Position numbers and translations under genes: made by a program. Source: Casuarius casuarius (taxonomy: Eukaryota > Chordata > Aves > Casuariiformes > Casuariidae). From it: a DNA stretch of 64,000 bases. Location: assembly GCA_003342895.1 (NCBI GenBank), contig PTFA01000082.1, positions 687,527-751,526 of the forward strand, read 5' to 3'. A model generated the notes under the pieces. The model saw only the letters and a list, made by a program, of their open reading frames with translations. It had not been told where the DNA came from and searched no databases. Shown here piece by piece: positions 34,104 through 48,968 of the stretch. Every line of letters begins with the position of its first letter. The first letter of the stretch is position 1.

Positions 34104-37100
34104 CTGCGAAAAGAGAGGAAAAAAAACTGTGGGCACAGTACTGAAAAGCTGTGCTGGGACACAGTGTCTAACCTAAAGCAATAATTATTTACCCATGAGA
34201 AACAGACGGGAGAGGATGCACGGCCCATTAGGCTGGACTTTGTGTTTTGAAGCAGGAATTCTGCAGCTCTCACAAATGAATTTTCTGCCGCCGTGCATGA
34301 CATGCGTGTTGGGCTAGGCAGCAGGCTCAGCCTCCAGGTATGAGGCTGCAGGGTGGCCGGGGACAGTGTGCCATGGCAAGGTCCCTCATGCAACCTGCTA
34401 CAGCTCGAGCTGCATCCTCTGCCCTGCTCCTTGCCCTGCGCGGCAGGCAAAGCAAGAGGACACAGTGGGCATCAAGCTGTGCTGCAAATGCNCAAAGACA
34501 GGTAAAGAAAGCAAAAGACAAGGTGAAACAGGAGTCAGATGAACCCCTCTGGGGTGTGACATCTTAGACACCAGTCTCAGGGTTTAATCCCTTCTTGCAA
34601 GAAAGGCAGAAACACCAAGACAATGCAACACTTTTTTAGTGCAGAATGGTGGGGTGGGGTTTCTAGAAGGAAACTGTTTTTCATAATAAAGCATATTCCT
34701 TTGTTTTTGAGGTCAGATTTCATTCAAACATAAACCTGCATAGACTTCTGAGGCTTTGTAAGGCACAGAGAAGAAACATGAAGATTCTGGAAGAGAAGTA
34801 AAAAGAAAATGGTGAATAATGAAAACAACTACCTCCCCAGACAGAACAATACTGACGGAAAAAGTCACCATGAAGAGTGTTTTAAAAGGGACTTTGGGGT
34901 TTGCCCTATTTATGACTGGGCCAAAATTACATAAGCTACACAGATGTCCTACTTGGCAATTTCCTACTTAAAATGATAATACAAGGACAAAAGATATGGC
35001 AGTGCCTTGAGTAATTTCTATCATGCAAGGCTGGAAACTATGTGCATAGTAGCTATATACAATGTATTTAGGTCCCAGCCTTGAAGTACTGCTCTATCTG
35101 TTCGTACTGTGCATTTTTCCAAGCATGTGGGAACATTATGAACTTAAACTAGAGCATATCATCTGTAAAAATTCCTGCAACCTCTTTGTGTTTACACATT
35201 CAAAATACTTGTGCATTTTTCTATGAATAAGCTTTTTATATTTATTTACATGGATTTTTAAAAAATATTTATTTGTAACAAGACAGCAAAAGGAAATTGG
35301 CCCAACTTTGCAACATATAACACAACTTTCACTCCTATTGATTTCTCTCCAGCTACTATAAAGCTTGTGGCCTGTTGTGCTGTCAGTGCATGAGTCCTAG
35401 GTTTTATTCCTTGACTGAAGTCACCAGAGTTAAGATGGAATAACAAAGAGCAACATCTTGTGAAATTCATTTCTAGCTCATCTAGAGGCCATTCTGACAA
35501 GCACCTTAAAAAATCATGCCACTTTTAATCAGGAAATCTCCAAAATGTGTTTATGCTATTATTCTTTTATTTTACTGCCTAAATTAGTCTCCTCAGCCCC
35601 TTAATGCCTTTTGTTGGTCCTCGCTTAGTGTTCTGCAGTTTCCAGCATTTTTGATGTAGGGGTGACAAAAGTGAACAACGTCCTCTTAGCTCTGTCCCTG
35701 CTTCTGGATAGGGAGTTAGTACAGCTCAGGCTCTGTGTGCTGGTGAATTATTCAGCAATTCAGAGGGAGGTGCCAATATTTTATATTTGTGTCTCAAGCC
35801 TGACTTTTAAGAAAGCCCAGCAGCGTGCAAACAGCAAAGCAGAATTCTAGGACCACTGAAGGATGCTGAGTGGTCTCCTTTCATGTACAGCAGTACTGTC
35901 TAAAATGACCTCTACGGAATGGTACATTAGCAAGTTCTTGGAAATAAGAAAAGCTGCTCAGGCTAATAGCAAAGAACCTGATCTTGCAGAACTATTGATC
36001 TTGCAACACCTTGACCTTTAAAGAAGAATGACTTCAGAGAGCAATCTGAACTAACCCAGGGAGGCCTGAACACAAGGTGAGGAGAATGGGGAGCATTAGA
36101 CCTGTGCCTCAGTTTGCCCAGTGACAGGAGGAAAATGATGTTCATTTCACTTGGCCGTAATGGGAATTAATCACTTAATGTCAGTGAAGATGATTCAAGA
36201 TAAAAATTACTGTAGCAGTGAAAAAGCACATTACTACTATTTTTAGAATAATATCTACACAAGAAGACCAGATATACTTTTAATTTTTGTATTCAATCCA
36301 GAAGAGCTTCACAGTGGCTATTTTTTTCCCAAATAGGCCAAATCCAAACTGTATGATTCAGTACTTGGAAACATACTTTTTCCACATCTTCAAGTATTTG
36401 TTGTGCACTTATAGCAAATGACACTGAGGCAAAATTTCACATGCCAAATTTCTAATTTGATTTGTATAAAGATATTGATCTTAGTTTTGAAAACAAATAC
36501 AAACTTGGGAGAGCTTAGAAATAATTAAAATAAACAAGTGTAAAACCACACATATCCAAGTCACCGAAGAAGAACAAATTGATGAAGACAACAGAGTGCA
36601 TTATCATATTAATGTTTTCCATTGCAAGAATTCCAGCATGAAATAGATACAGCAGCGTGATAATTTTCAGGCAATTAGAGCTGAAACTTCCTTTCTATGC
36701 CCAGTCTCTTGCTGAATGCAGAGTTAAAAACTTCCTGATGCAGAAAACAGATACAGTGAAATGGTACAGTGACCTGAGTCCCTCTGATTCAGCAAATAAA
36801 TCATACCATACTGATCAATCAGCCCCAAGTGTTCATGTGCTTTATGTAGTGCTCCAGGTACAATGACTGCAAGCTCGCATATATTTTATCTTCATTTTTT
36901 CCTCAAGTGACAAGGAAAGTTGCATGACAGTGCCAGCCTCTCAAAAACTTTGAGGACTGCNTCCATATTCTTCCCTACACAGCCCAGATGAAAATAAGAA
37001 GCATTTTTCACAATGGTAGGATGCATTACCTAGTGTTTAGGACTGAAAGTGATTATGGGATACAAACTGAGGGAACTCAATTTCCTAAAACAATAGTTTA

Positions 37101-40100
37101 AGGAAAATAACACATTTTATGCTATCACTCAGTCACATTTCAAGCTTTTCTCTTCCTGCCCCTTTTTAAGCCGCTACGTGATATCACACCCATCAAGCCA
37201 GAGACAGAATCCACTGCTTTGCTTTTATCCTTGTCAATGCTCTGCTCACTATCTTGTGCTTTAAGAATGATGCAGAATGTCACTATAACATGATGAAGAG
37301 GGACTTTGATTATTGTAATACCACTATTTATGTCTGCCAGAGCCCCTGGGATTTGCCTCTCATGTTCACAAAACCGTCTGGAGGATTTTAGGACAGTCAT
37401 GAGTAAGAGTTACTCCATGCTAAGAAACGTGGCTTTTCTGCCCCTCTTCACCTTCTTTCCTCCTCTAAAAGAATATTTTAACAGAAGATCAAGATCTTTG
37501 TCTCTGCATGAGACAGATATGAATGGGGGAAAAATGAAAGAAACTGATCATTTGTAGGAATNAAGACATAAAAAATACAGAGAGAGGTTTCTAATTTCCA
37601 GTTTATAATGCCACTACGGCTCTTTTTCTCATATTATGAAATCATTCTGAAGGTAATATGGGCCACAATACATAGATTGTCTTATTGTGAAATAACCTAG
37701 TAAAATGCATCAGGGAATTCAAAATCCTGCTGTTGAATAAGTATTTTTCTCCATATGTGCACTCAGTCCATGATAACATAGATTTTTTAAATTTCAGGTT
37801 TTTATTATCAGTCTGAGCCATAAGGGATGAAATGAAGCATCAGGATCTGTACCAAAGAATTGGATTTTCCTTTATCTTCTGTATTCAGGGCCACACTCTG
37901 CCAACAAAAGGACTTTTTTTTTTTAATTTTTGGCAATGCACTTGAAAATGAGCTCACTGGTCCTACTACAGTGCAAGAACAAACTTGGGTTTGCAATGGT
38001 AGCAGACACTAGAGTCCTTGATACAAGCTTGTGTGTTAGCTACAGGACATGCATGCATGAATGTAAATCAGAGAACATCAGCTAGTAGGTTAGTAGGTAT
38101 CAAATCCACATTCTCCACTGAATCACAAGGGATTTTTCACTAGAAAAAGAATCTCAGAGAAAATAAATCATGGGCAAGGTGTTCATCTGGAATAAGTCTG
38201 CAGTTTGTGTGTGTGTATATGTGTATGTATATATAGATGCCTCACAGATCAATAATTTTCAGAACTAGAGGAAATTCATGCCTGACTTACCCAGGAGGCA
38301 CAATTCTAAAAAGGAAAAGTTCTTTACCTCCGGTGTCTATTTAAATCAGCATCTTCCATCCTAAGCTAGCAAACCTAATCTTGACAATTGCCTAGCTGTA
38401 ATAGACCAGGTCTATCCATCAGAGGTTGCTCTCATGTTTGGCCTGTCTGGTCTTGGATAAGAAGCTCAGAGATTCCAGCTGTGCATCACATGCCAGCTCA
38501 TCTAGGACAGGAGAGTACAATACACTTGTGATGCCAACCCCACACAATATGCTCTCGTGCCCTGATTATTACAGAATATTTGTCACAGCTGTCATGAAAA
38601 ATTACTAGATTCCCTCCATGCCCCTTTGTGATTCATCCTTTTTGATTCTTAGCTGTGCTGCAGAGTATGACCAGGAGTCAACACCCACAAGTAACAGGAA
38701 GCTACAGTACGAGCTATTGGAAGCATTATTTAACATCCCCTTTGCAACATCCCCTTAGAGACACAGGCGGAAAACTCCATCTTGGTATCTCTGGGCCACA
38801 CTGAAAGATTTGTTTTTTCCAAAGGACTCAGCATAGAAACAGAATGGAAATAAACTTAACAGGGACAAAGAGACCATAGAGACTGCTGAGCACCATGCTG
38901 CAATATAAGAACATGTACATGGAAAGCTCTTTATGCAGTTAATCAATATCAGGCACTACAGAAAAAGTGCTACAGAGACAAAAAGCATCTTGAAATAGAA
39001 ACAGAGCATCCTTCTTAAAGTAGCGTCTCATTCAGGTAATAGAGTATACATTGACTGGTCAGCAGAATACATACAGCAAACAAGCATATCTGTTCACAGT
39101 CATCAGCTACGCAATACCATCCAATAATATCGTAATAACACTAACTGCAAAACTTCTTGTCCGAAGTATGGGGAGCATAACATATATAATGTTCAACTCA
39201 GATGTCTGCTGTATTATATACTGTCTTATGTAACCACACTCCTTTCACGACCATGCTTATTTTGCCTATCATAGGCAGCATCTAAAAACTGAAAACCCTT
39301 GATTCAGAACACAATATGAAGCTGTAAACATTATATTTCACTTAGCTTTGGTGAAATGTACTTTCTGGACTCCTGCTTGATTGTTGCTATTTAATTCCAT
39401 TCTGATAAGCAAAAAAGCTGGCCATGCATAATCTTAAATGATGTACCCTAATGCAGCTTTCTTTTGATCAGAAACACCTGGTGTTAAGTTAATTTTCTTT
39501 GGAAATTAAGATTAAAAAAAAAATTGTAAAATTGTGACTTTATGTGAAATGCAGTACTTTAATAAAGACTTAAGATGTCTCAAAACAGCAAATATTACTC
39601 ATTTTCTAGCATGAATGTGAGAACAACTGTGGATATTTGGAAAGAGTTTGAACGGAAGACAAAGAAGAATTCATTGTACGCAAAGCAACATTCAGCTCAC
39701 CATAACATTTAGATTAGCAGAGCCCACTAATTATTTTGGGGTAGAGATCTAAGCAAAGGCAGTTTTAGCCTCATCTGTTGCAGCCTGATCTACAAGGGGT
39801 CGTGACAGTCCAGCTTCAGTTTCTTTCATTTCCTCAACTTCTGCTGGGCTGTTTTATGAATCAACCTCCTGTCACATTTACTGGTGTCTTTTATTTTAGA
39901 TGTGGGGAAACTAGGGCACTAGATAGGCTAGAGTAGCTTTGAAAAGAGTCCTTTTTTCTGAGTCATTTAAGAGAGACAAAATCTCACAGAGGGAGGTACT
40001 CATAGTTAGGAGACCAGCTGGGGGACTTTCTCTAGGACTCTTGAGAAAGATTTGCATTACTCAAAACACCAANAGGTGGTTATAGATCTGGAACAGGAAG

Positions 40101-40857
40101 GATATCCATCAGTGGGAATACATTTCATGTACAGGAAAAATAGAGGTGTCAGTAGCACATTGACCCAGTTAAAGTCAGCTGAAACAGCTTTGTGCGAACC
40201 AATTCATCTGGTTTGCCTAGGGAACTCTATATTAAAAAAAAGAGCTATAAGAGTTCATAATGACCACAACTAGCTAAAATCAAAGTTCAGTGATATACAC
40301 AGGGTATTGTATCTGATACAAGATGGAAGAGCATTTTACCAATGACAATCCTGGAGCTCTGACTGGTGACACTGCACACCAAGGCTCTCACTCTGCATGT
40401 CGGGTCTGTTCAGATGAGCATGAATTAAATTCAGGTAGCTAGAGAATACTGAATTTGCACTGTTCTAAAGCAGAAAATCTAATCTAATACAGGTCATTTT
40501 TATATAAGTGTTTCCAACAGTGGAATGAAGAGCATACCAGCTCCAGAAAGTGGTAACATAGCTGCAAATGACTGTCAGCTTAATCTCATAAACAAAAGCA
40601 ACCTGTCACATCTTTTTATTTTACTGCTGCCCAAAATAGGAAAGCTAAATTTCTTTCTCTATAGTTCCCATCTATTTCTCATTAGACAGAAAGTAAAGAA
40701 CTATTCTCGAATTTCCTCCAGTGCATCTTTATTTATAACACAGAGGTTAATTTTACAAGGACATTTCCTGGTTATAGTTATTTTTCTTGTTCCTTTAATT
40801 AGGCATCTGTGGGTTGAAGTGTCCTGTGCCTGACATTGTGAATATATCACCTATTAA

Positions 40858-40905
40858 ACCCCTGAGTCTCAGTTTCTTTCCCTATTTGTACAAATCAAGC
40901 GAGGT
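40858..40905 (+). repeat. MIR core-like fragment
   Basis: CTGAGTCTCAGTTTCTTTCC followed by CTATTTGTACAAAT resembles the CORE domain (CTCAGTTTCC-CATCTGTAAAAT type) shared by MIR and related SINEs. It is short and lies in PRKN intron 10. A similar but shorter CTGTGCCTCAGTTTGCCC word occurs at about 36102-36119. Confidence 0.35.
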
Positions 40906-42169
40906 GTGCCTTTTTTGTACAGCCATATTTTATTTAACTTTTTAAATGTATCTGATGGAAAAAAAATCAATGGTCTAATAATAGATATTCCACATTTCAT
41001 ACTGTGACTCAGGACTCATTGAAGGATGTTGTGTATGATGAACCTCTTCACTAGCTTTTTCCTTCACTAAAATGTAGTCAAATAATTCAGATCTTTTGTG
41101 GTCAGCATTTGCTGTTTAATGTTTTGATTTTTTTTTCTTCTGGCAGTACAGAAAGATGTTTACATAGAAATGCTGCATTCTTCCTCATTGTTACTCTTGT
41201 CTATAGTACATCATTTCAAATACCTCATCTCTTTTTTTCCACTCTTCTAAAAGCAGTAAGAAAAGTTTGCTGAAATAGTGAAAAAGCATTTTTGTAATGG
41301 ATATTTGCAACGTTTTAAAGCACAGACACAAAACAATGATAAAGAAGATCTGATTAAGAAGGTCACATAACTGTGGAATCCAACATAACATATATGTTTT
41401 CCCTAATAACTCACTCTTCACCAAAGGTTCAACCCCCCCCCCCCATTATAATACAGTTACAAAAACCAATACAATACAAATAATCGGGAGACATATGTGG
41501 TCTCATAATTTGTCAGCATTATTGTTTTTCATTATGATTTAATAATTCTATTGCATAGTGTTTTTTCCTTCTACAACCAGATTGTAAGAAATACATTATA
41601 TCAAACCTGATTTGCATGAAGCATCCACTAAACATTTATTATCTTAGCATCACAATAATTCAGCTAAGGATATTTTGGGAGAGGTTTTGTTTGGGAATTC
41701 CACATTAAAATCAAATTCTGAAATAGCTCTTGCTCTCAGTGGACTGGTATGTTCTGTTGAATAATTATAGCAAACTGCCACCTACATAGAGACCAGGCTT
41801 CACAACTTTACATGCCTGCTGGGAATCTACAGGCAAAATAGCATAGCAGATTAGACAGACTTTGTTCAGTGGATGGGAAGAGAAAGCCTGGCCAGTAATG
41901 TCTGTCAATTTTATACCACCTACTGGCAATTTTGGGATCTGCATAATAATAAAATGGAAGGACAGCAAGGGCTGGAGGCTCACTTGCAGCCCAAGCGAGC
42001 AGGGAGCCTTTCCAGGAAATGCATTACAAAAGACTTCAGCAGAAGGCCAAGTAACTTGGCATGCTTTCCTGGGTGTGTGTGCACACGGGTGCCAGGATGG
42101 AGCAGCAAAGAGCACTTCTGCAAAGTGACCAAATGGGCCTGCCTCGGAAGCCACCATTTGTCTGAGAAC

Positions 42170-44770
42170 TCGCAACTAAGTAGGGTCTGAACCCTCAAAC
42201 TATGGCTAGGGCTGCAGTCAGGACCCAGCACTGTGTACTGATGAACAGGATCAGGTCTGGAAAAAAAATTACACTTCTAAGTTTTGCACTAACTCAGCAG
42301 GGGCTTTGGACAACTTTTGGTTTGGTCTGGGTTGCTGGGCTGAGAGGACTGCTGAGTAAGGTGTATGCTGGCAGTGGAAGAAACCCTAAGTTAATATCTG
42401 GATCTTGCATCAGCTACTTGACTATGGTAAGGACAGAGACCCAAATAACAAAAACTAAGGTTGGGTTTGAAGATGGTAGGCTTGGGAACAGGCTTTGAGA
42501 TTTGGGTGGCCTCTAATTTAGGGTTAGATCTGGGAAAGGCAGCATCCCACAGATTTGGAGTGATGTCAAAGTTAGGTTTTATAGCACTAGCTATAAACTT
42601 ATAAATAGCTTGTAGGTTAAGGTTTAGAACATATTACTTTGTAGCTCAGCAAAAATGGTGTTGCCGTTTCTTAGAATAGGTCACAGGCTTGGTGCTAAGT
42701 CAACACCACAGGCCTCAGGACCTGTCAGGCTTTGTCTGCACCTGTCTTGACCTGACTGGGTATTTGTTTTACCATGTAACAGCAACTATCTAACAGCCAG
42801 GTGACTATTATTTTGCTTCTGCTTTAGCTTTTGTTTAGTTTTGTATAATTGTGTGGTGTGANAATATTATATGTATTTTTGTAACTAATAGATAGCAATG
42901 ACAAGTACAGGTATTCTGTGTTGAATGAACTACCTGTGATCCCAGAATGCAGCACAGAGGAGTAAAGGCATGGAATGATATCAGAACCCTTGAAAACGCG
43001 GACACAGGATGATACTGAAGACCCCAGGGCTTTAAACAGATCTGCAGTGGTCAGTTACCCAAATGCAGCCTTGGGAGCTGGGCGGAATCAGTTGCAGGGG
43101 TGACAAAGAGAACAAAGAACAAGTATCCAACATGCGTAAAACACACCATAGACAGTAAATTTGGATGCAACATGGACTTGCAGACCAATGAAGAAAGAGT
43201 ATTTTAACAATCATATAAAACTGGCCCCAAGCAGATCTTATAGGGAGGAGAAAAAACTATCAATATCAACAGCATGCTCCTTCAGGTAAAGGACTCACCA
43301 TGCCAACCCATATCTCTGCCCCATCGAGCCCTCAAGCTTCAAACCCACAGGGGCAGTGGGACACCAGAGAAAGGACTGTATACTAGAAAGTTTGCATATG
43401 CCTCATATTAATAGTATGTAATTTGAACTACAAGTGCTAGTATCATTTTAAAGGGACTAATACTAGTTCTTTGATTAGCTTGCTAAGACTCTGGTAAGAT
43501 TAGCAATAAATTCTTGACTTTAGATTTACAATGACCCTGTTCCTAAATGAACACCTTTAGCCCATAGTAAGATCTTCAATGTAACCAGCTTGTGGGAATG
43601 CACACAACCTATGTGCACAAAAAATTGGTAAGAAGCAGCAGCAGGCAAAGAGGTAAGTTTAGTGTTGGATTTTGCCAGGTCATGAGTTTTGCAGGGCTGG
43701 GGCTACTAGAACTAGCCTGAGGGTTACTTTTATCACTGCATTTCTGTAGGCGTTGCTGTGTTAGGAAAAGGATTGAGGTGGAAGGACTATGTTTAATATA
43801 AAAGCTGAATGAGATCACTTAGGTTTGGATAACAGAAATGTTAGGAAAGGAGTTAGGAGTTGGTCTGACACAGGTTTAGGAGCTGAGTTTGGGACTGGAA
43901 GCAAAAAGAGGCTTCCTGAAAGGATCCAGCAGGACCACCTGTACAGGTTTAGCTCTGAGCTGGCAGAGGTTATTGAGTTAAGATGAAGACTAAGGGGGTT
44001 GGATTAAGGATTATCAAACCAGAGAACAGAGATTAATGAACTCTAGTTAGGACTACAGTTAGAAGGGGCTGCAGAAATCCATTTTAGGCTGTTACTGGTA
44101 TCAGGAGATTTTAGCATACGGAAAAACTTGAGTTATTTCTGGATGTCAGCTGGCTAGAACCACTATCAAGGTACACCAGTGACTCCAGAGAGGTCTCTGT
44201 CTACAGCCAGAACTGCTTACAGCAAGAAATTAACAGGGTCAAGTTCAGGATTGGCCTGAGACACCACCCTGGGGTTAAGGCTAGCATTTACAAGGGTACA
44301 GTGATGGCTGATGAACCAGGATGTCTCCAGGTTCAAGAAGCAAGGCTTTTTACTGGATATAGTGAGTGATGCCAGAAAACACTTAATGCTATCATCAACC
44401 AGCTGATTAGATTAAGTTCGGACTGGCAGTAGTTGCTATCTTACGGAGGTCTGAAGTAGGATTCGGAGTCTGGGCATGGAGTTTTGAAATCCCCAGCAGG
44501 GACTTATGAATTAGGATTACTGATACATCCAGGATAAACTGCCGGAGTTAGGTCAAGGCTATGAGTGGGGTGACAGTCAGGATTTGGGATCATTTCATTA
44601 GAATCCATGTTCTAATTATAGAAGACCAGACAAATGCTGATACCAGACAGCAAGCACCAGCTAGACCCATCTCACAGGGATAGATCTAGGCCTGGCAGGT
44701 ATCATTGAAATGGAGTTAAGGTTTTGGTTCAGTAGGGTCCCTTATAATCTTTTTAGGGTTGGACAGATAA
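42170..44770. repeat. GTTAGG-word-rich stretch, possible decayed tandem repeat
   Basis: Plus-strand words of the type GTTAGG, GGTTAG, GGTTAAGG and GGTTTAGG recur at irregular spacing of roughly 50-200 bases. Examples are near 42518, 42570, 42613, 43819, 43840, 43873, 43998, 44045, 44271, 44543, 44713 and 44751. The strand bias (G-rich on plus) persists across about 2.6 kb, unlike the flanks. No clean period is visible by eye, so this may be an eroded minisatellite or simply a compositional patch. Confidence 0.35.
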
Positions 44771-46139
44771 AGATCCCTAGGCTGGACTTTACAGTGATTT
44801 AGTTGATGCAGGCAAATGAGATTCATCAAGTCGTCTCAAGTGCTTTTAAAGATGGAAGTGAGTTATGAACTTCTTTGACTTTCTACCCTTTTTGTGAATA
44901 GAGAGAGTTGATCTGACACACAGGCTATTAAAAAATGTCAGTGCTGCCAAAATATATGCTGTGTGGGACAAAACTGACATTACTTTCTGGAATAGTGCTA
45001 TAGTCCCAAATAGAGCTATTTTATGTGGACTGTTTATTTACCCATATACCTATAATATAATGTGCATAACTGTCCTCACAGTAGTTTTAGGACATCAGTG
45101 AAAGCTTAGCTTAATGTCATTATGCTCAGNTAACATTTTTGAAAAGCGATACCAGGCAAGATGCATTTTCTATGCAGTCATTGGGAGCACAGGATTCTGA
45201 ATTATTTTGCCCAGCNTGTGCTTCAATTGAAAAAGATTATACTTTTCTATTTGGTAAAAGACTTGCAGGAGATCTGCTTGCCACTGAAAAGAAGTTTTTA
45301 TGATCATTTGACTGGAATTATATTTATGTTGTACAGGAACTCCAGCATAGTGGATTAGTTGTAGGAGGTTATTACTCACCTGTGAATTTGGACAGATTAT
45401 GCAATTTTCACACATTATAGCCATTAAGATTTAAAAGGGCAGCAGTTGACACATTCTTAGCAAGCTTTTTTGTGCTTTAGTGGTTTGCCTTTTCCTGCNT
45501 TATGCATTTTGAAAAGTGCACACTTTGCTAAGGTGCACACTACTGACCTGAAGACTGGAACTGCCTTTTCAAACACATACAGATATTTACATAAAAATTT
45601 TCTCCTTAGTCAGCAACAAGCCATTTGTCCAACATTTCATTCAAAAAACTACATTTGCTTCCAATAACTATAAAGTTACAAATCATCTTTACTGTGTCAT
45701 TGATTCCATCATGTACACTGTACATTTTAATCCATCAAATATGATTACCCCAACCTTTGAACAGCTCTAAGAAGCCGCTATAGTTTTTCTTTTTTTGAAT
45801 GTCAACTGAAGTTGCCAAGGTTACATTTTCTTTTCCCTAAATTATGCTATTCACACACTAAGATGAGACATAATCAGTCCTGCACCAGTAAATGCTTAAG
45901 CCAAGTATTTGATTGCTTATCGGGGCTAAAAATGGACACTTTAGTGGACACTTTAGAGGAAATTATCCATCCCAATACAATATCTGTGCATAGGCCTGAA
46001 AGATCTCGTTATGCCAATATTTAAAGCTAAGTTATCCCTGGTTTTGCCTTTTCTACCCCAAAAAGCAAGCAGTACCCTCTAACTTCCCACCTTTATAAGT
46101 TTTAACCGCCCCCTTTTTTTTTGGATAGCCTTAAGCATG

Positions 46140-46620
46140 GTATGTGGCTCCTGCTTCGTTTCTCTCCTGCCCTGTGGCAGTGGCTGCCCTGTTCCTTCCT
46201 CCTGCCAGCCGACCCTATGTCCCTCCTCTGTCACCCTCACTGCTTCCCGGTTCCCCTGGCTCTGCTGCCTCCTCTTGGTGTCAGGTTGCCTCCTTACTCC
46301 TTGTGACACTTGGCCCAATGGGGGCTCCCCCTTGACCACCATCCTTTCTGCCTCCTGGACCCTCCTGCTGTCCCATGTCTTCTCACAGGCCTGGTCCCTT
46401 TTGCCCCGCCTCCTTCTTTTTCTGGAGCTCCCACCGTATTGCTAAAAGACCACAGGCAAGTGGCAGTGCCTTAGGCTCTCATTGCCATCAGCACTTGGCT
46501 TTCACAGAGACCCGAATGGCTGCATTTCAGCCTCCACCTCTCTCCCTCAAGCCTCTCCTTTTCTCAGACACACTGTCAGGGCACTGACAGCCTCCCTGTC
46601 CCTGTCACCCCCTGGGCCTC
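46140..46620. other. GC- and pyrimidine-rich patch in PRKN intron 10
   Basis: The plus strand here is strongly C/T rich (runs of CCTCC, CTGCC and CCCTG), unlike the AT-rich flanks. Frames stay open because of composition on both strands, but their products are low-complexity and share no family features. No promoter or splice structure is evident. Confidence 0.5.
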
Positions 46621-47994
46621 CCAGGAAATATATTATTCCTACCTAGAAACAGATGGTCAAAGATAAAGCAATCCTTCTCCCTGCCCTAACAAACAGTGCA
46701 GCGTTAGAAAATTATCTTTGACTCACAGGGTTCTGCATCTAATAGGGAGAAGGCCAGAAAGAACAAAAAAGCAGAAAGCACAGGTGGGTAAATGTCTAAA
46801 TTAATTTCAGTGAAATAGATGGAATCCACAATGCCCTTCTTTCCATATATGCCTCACAAATATGTTTTGTACGCATGGCACATGAGTGTTGTGTGCAAGA
46901 CAGCTTTTTAGTGATGCTTTCTGGATGAAAACAACATCTCGTCAGCACTTAGGCCTGTATTATTTTACCTAGCTTTCTACTTGCTCTGCTGTTCACAAAA
47001 AGCAAGGGAAAACATTCCTTCAGTAGTACATCACCACCTCGTGGAGAAAAATAATTACTGCAACTCTCTTAGTTTCTATAAGAAAAAGTAGACTGAAGTT
47101 TATGAACTCCAATTTAGGCTGGAGTCTAAATGAATTTTGAGTAGTTTATGGTCTTGTCTATCTGGGGAACTGATTGGCATGGTTGCAGTAGGTATTCTGG
47201 GACCATCACTTAGCTATTCTGGAACAGCTCTTTGAGAGTACAGAGAAGTTTTTCAGGAACAGCTGCCGTGTTCACTCTGCATTAGAACAGCTATACTAGT
47301 CAACTTTCCTAAGTCAACAGCTCTACTAGGATGCAATTTATGTAGTAGAAACTGGACCAGATGGACATAGCACAAACATCATCTCTCAGGCGAATGCAAG
47401 GCAATACACAAAAGTTTAAAATAACCTCTTGTTCCTAATGTTTTCCAACTTATCCTNGTACACCTTTACTTTTTGCATGCAAATTGTAAAAAGTCTGACT
47501 TCCACATAGCTACGTTTGTTGAAATCAGTTGTAAGGTGCCATGACTGGCCAAAGCCTTCAGTAATCTAGGCAAAACTGAATTTAAATCTCACAAAGATGA
47601 GGGGCAATGGCTGAGATAACCTTGCCATCCTTTGTTGACAGGTAAAAGAAGAGAGGGGAGCTTGGATAGCACCCTAAGGAGGGGTCAGCCATGCAGAGGG
47701 GAGATTCCACTTCCCACAGTGACTGACTGCTGGAGGAAAGAGGAGGTGACAGCCAAGAGGGGCTCCCAGGCCATGGGGACCGTCCCTCTGCTTTGACAAT
47801 CAATTAGGTATGGCAAATAACGATGAGTTGTCGCTGGGTTCTGAATAAATACATTACTAAGCTTAATTCACCTTTTTGGGACCAACTTTTCAGACTGCCT
47901 GATGGATGAGGTAGTTAATACAGATGTGGCTACTTTCTGTCCAGCTTTTCAAAATTTTCTTTGAGAATCACAGATGACACTATTTTTTAAAAGG

Positions 47995-48110
47995 CCATCA
48001 ATAGCATAGTGGGAAGAGTGCTCGCTGTTCATGTTGAGACATATTTAAGTTCTAGCTCTACTTAATGCAGATAAGACATTGAGCCTTGGTCGCCAGCTTA
48101 CCAAGGCAAT
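47995..48110 (+). repeat. MIR/CORE-SINE-like fragment
   Basis: ATAGCATAGTGGGAAGAGTG at 48001-48020 resembles the A-box head of amniote MIR elements. AAGTTCTAGCTC near 48047-48058 sits where the B box (GTTCNANYYC type) is expected. The following text (acttaatgcagat...gagccttgg) loosely follows the MIR core. Degenerate, as expected for an ancient element in a bird. Confidence 0.5.
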
Positions 48111-48689
48111 TGGCTATTTTAGCTTAAGTATCTCTCAATTTCTCTGTTGAAGCTGTTTTTTTTTTACATAAATGGTAGCTGGAACAGTGTCGTAAGGCTA
48201 CTGCAAACAAAAGGAGATCTTTCTTCATAGAGTGTAGTTAAACTGTGAAACTCCTTGTCACAGAGTGCTGTGAATCCTAGAAGTATACTTGGCTTCGCAA
48301 AAGGGATTGCACAAATACATAGAATAAAAATTTGCTCGTGGCTAAACACAAAATACCACATCTGAGTCACAAATCACTAGAGGCTAGGAAAGTATTCAGG
48401 AAATGGGGCATCACTATACTCTTGCACTCTTCTCTACGCATCAATGCCTGATGCCTAGCTGTGAGAGACAGGGCACTGAGCTAGATGAATTTTGGGTCTC
48501 ATACAGCACAGCAGTTTTTATGTTCCAGGGCACCAGGGGTAGATGTCGTAAGCCACTAAGCTACAGGCCATTTAATTCTGGCTCAATGAATGTTTAATTC
48601 TTTGTACAAAGTAGAAGAGCTTCAATAAGAAAGGTTAAAGAGAACAGCCTCTACACAGGGCATAGCCTAGTGCAGGGTTCCCAAAAGTA

Positions 48690-48968
48690 TGGTAAATGAA
48701 GCATCTAATAGTAACACATGGCAAAGCTTCCCAGTGGGCCCCAGCTCCCTCCCAGTCCCTACATGAGAGGCCCCAAGAGCCAGCCCCAGAGAGAGCTTGC
48801 CTGCAGGCCTGTACATGAGCTGGGCACGTGGGGCAGACAGCTGGCCACCAGCCCCCTTTGGCACCTCCCCACAGCCCACGTCTGTACACTGATGGCACCC
48901 CAGCCATCAATGTATGAGATATTTAGGGGTAATCTCTCCCATTCCTTGCACTCTTCCCCCCCCCCCCA
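48690..48968. other. GC-rich patch ending in a poly(C)/poly(T) run
   Basis: A GC-rich segment in PRKN intron 10 starts after GCAGGGTTCCCAAAAGTATG (48673), a word reminiscent of hAT-type transposon termini, and ends in an 11-base C run at 48957-48967. No matching opposite terminus was seen, so the transposon reading is weak. Confidence 0.3.
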
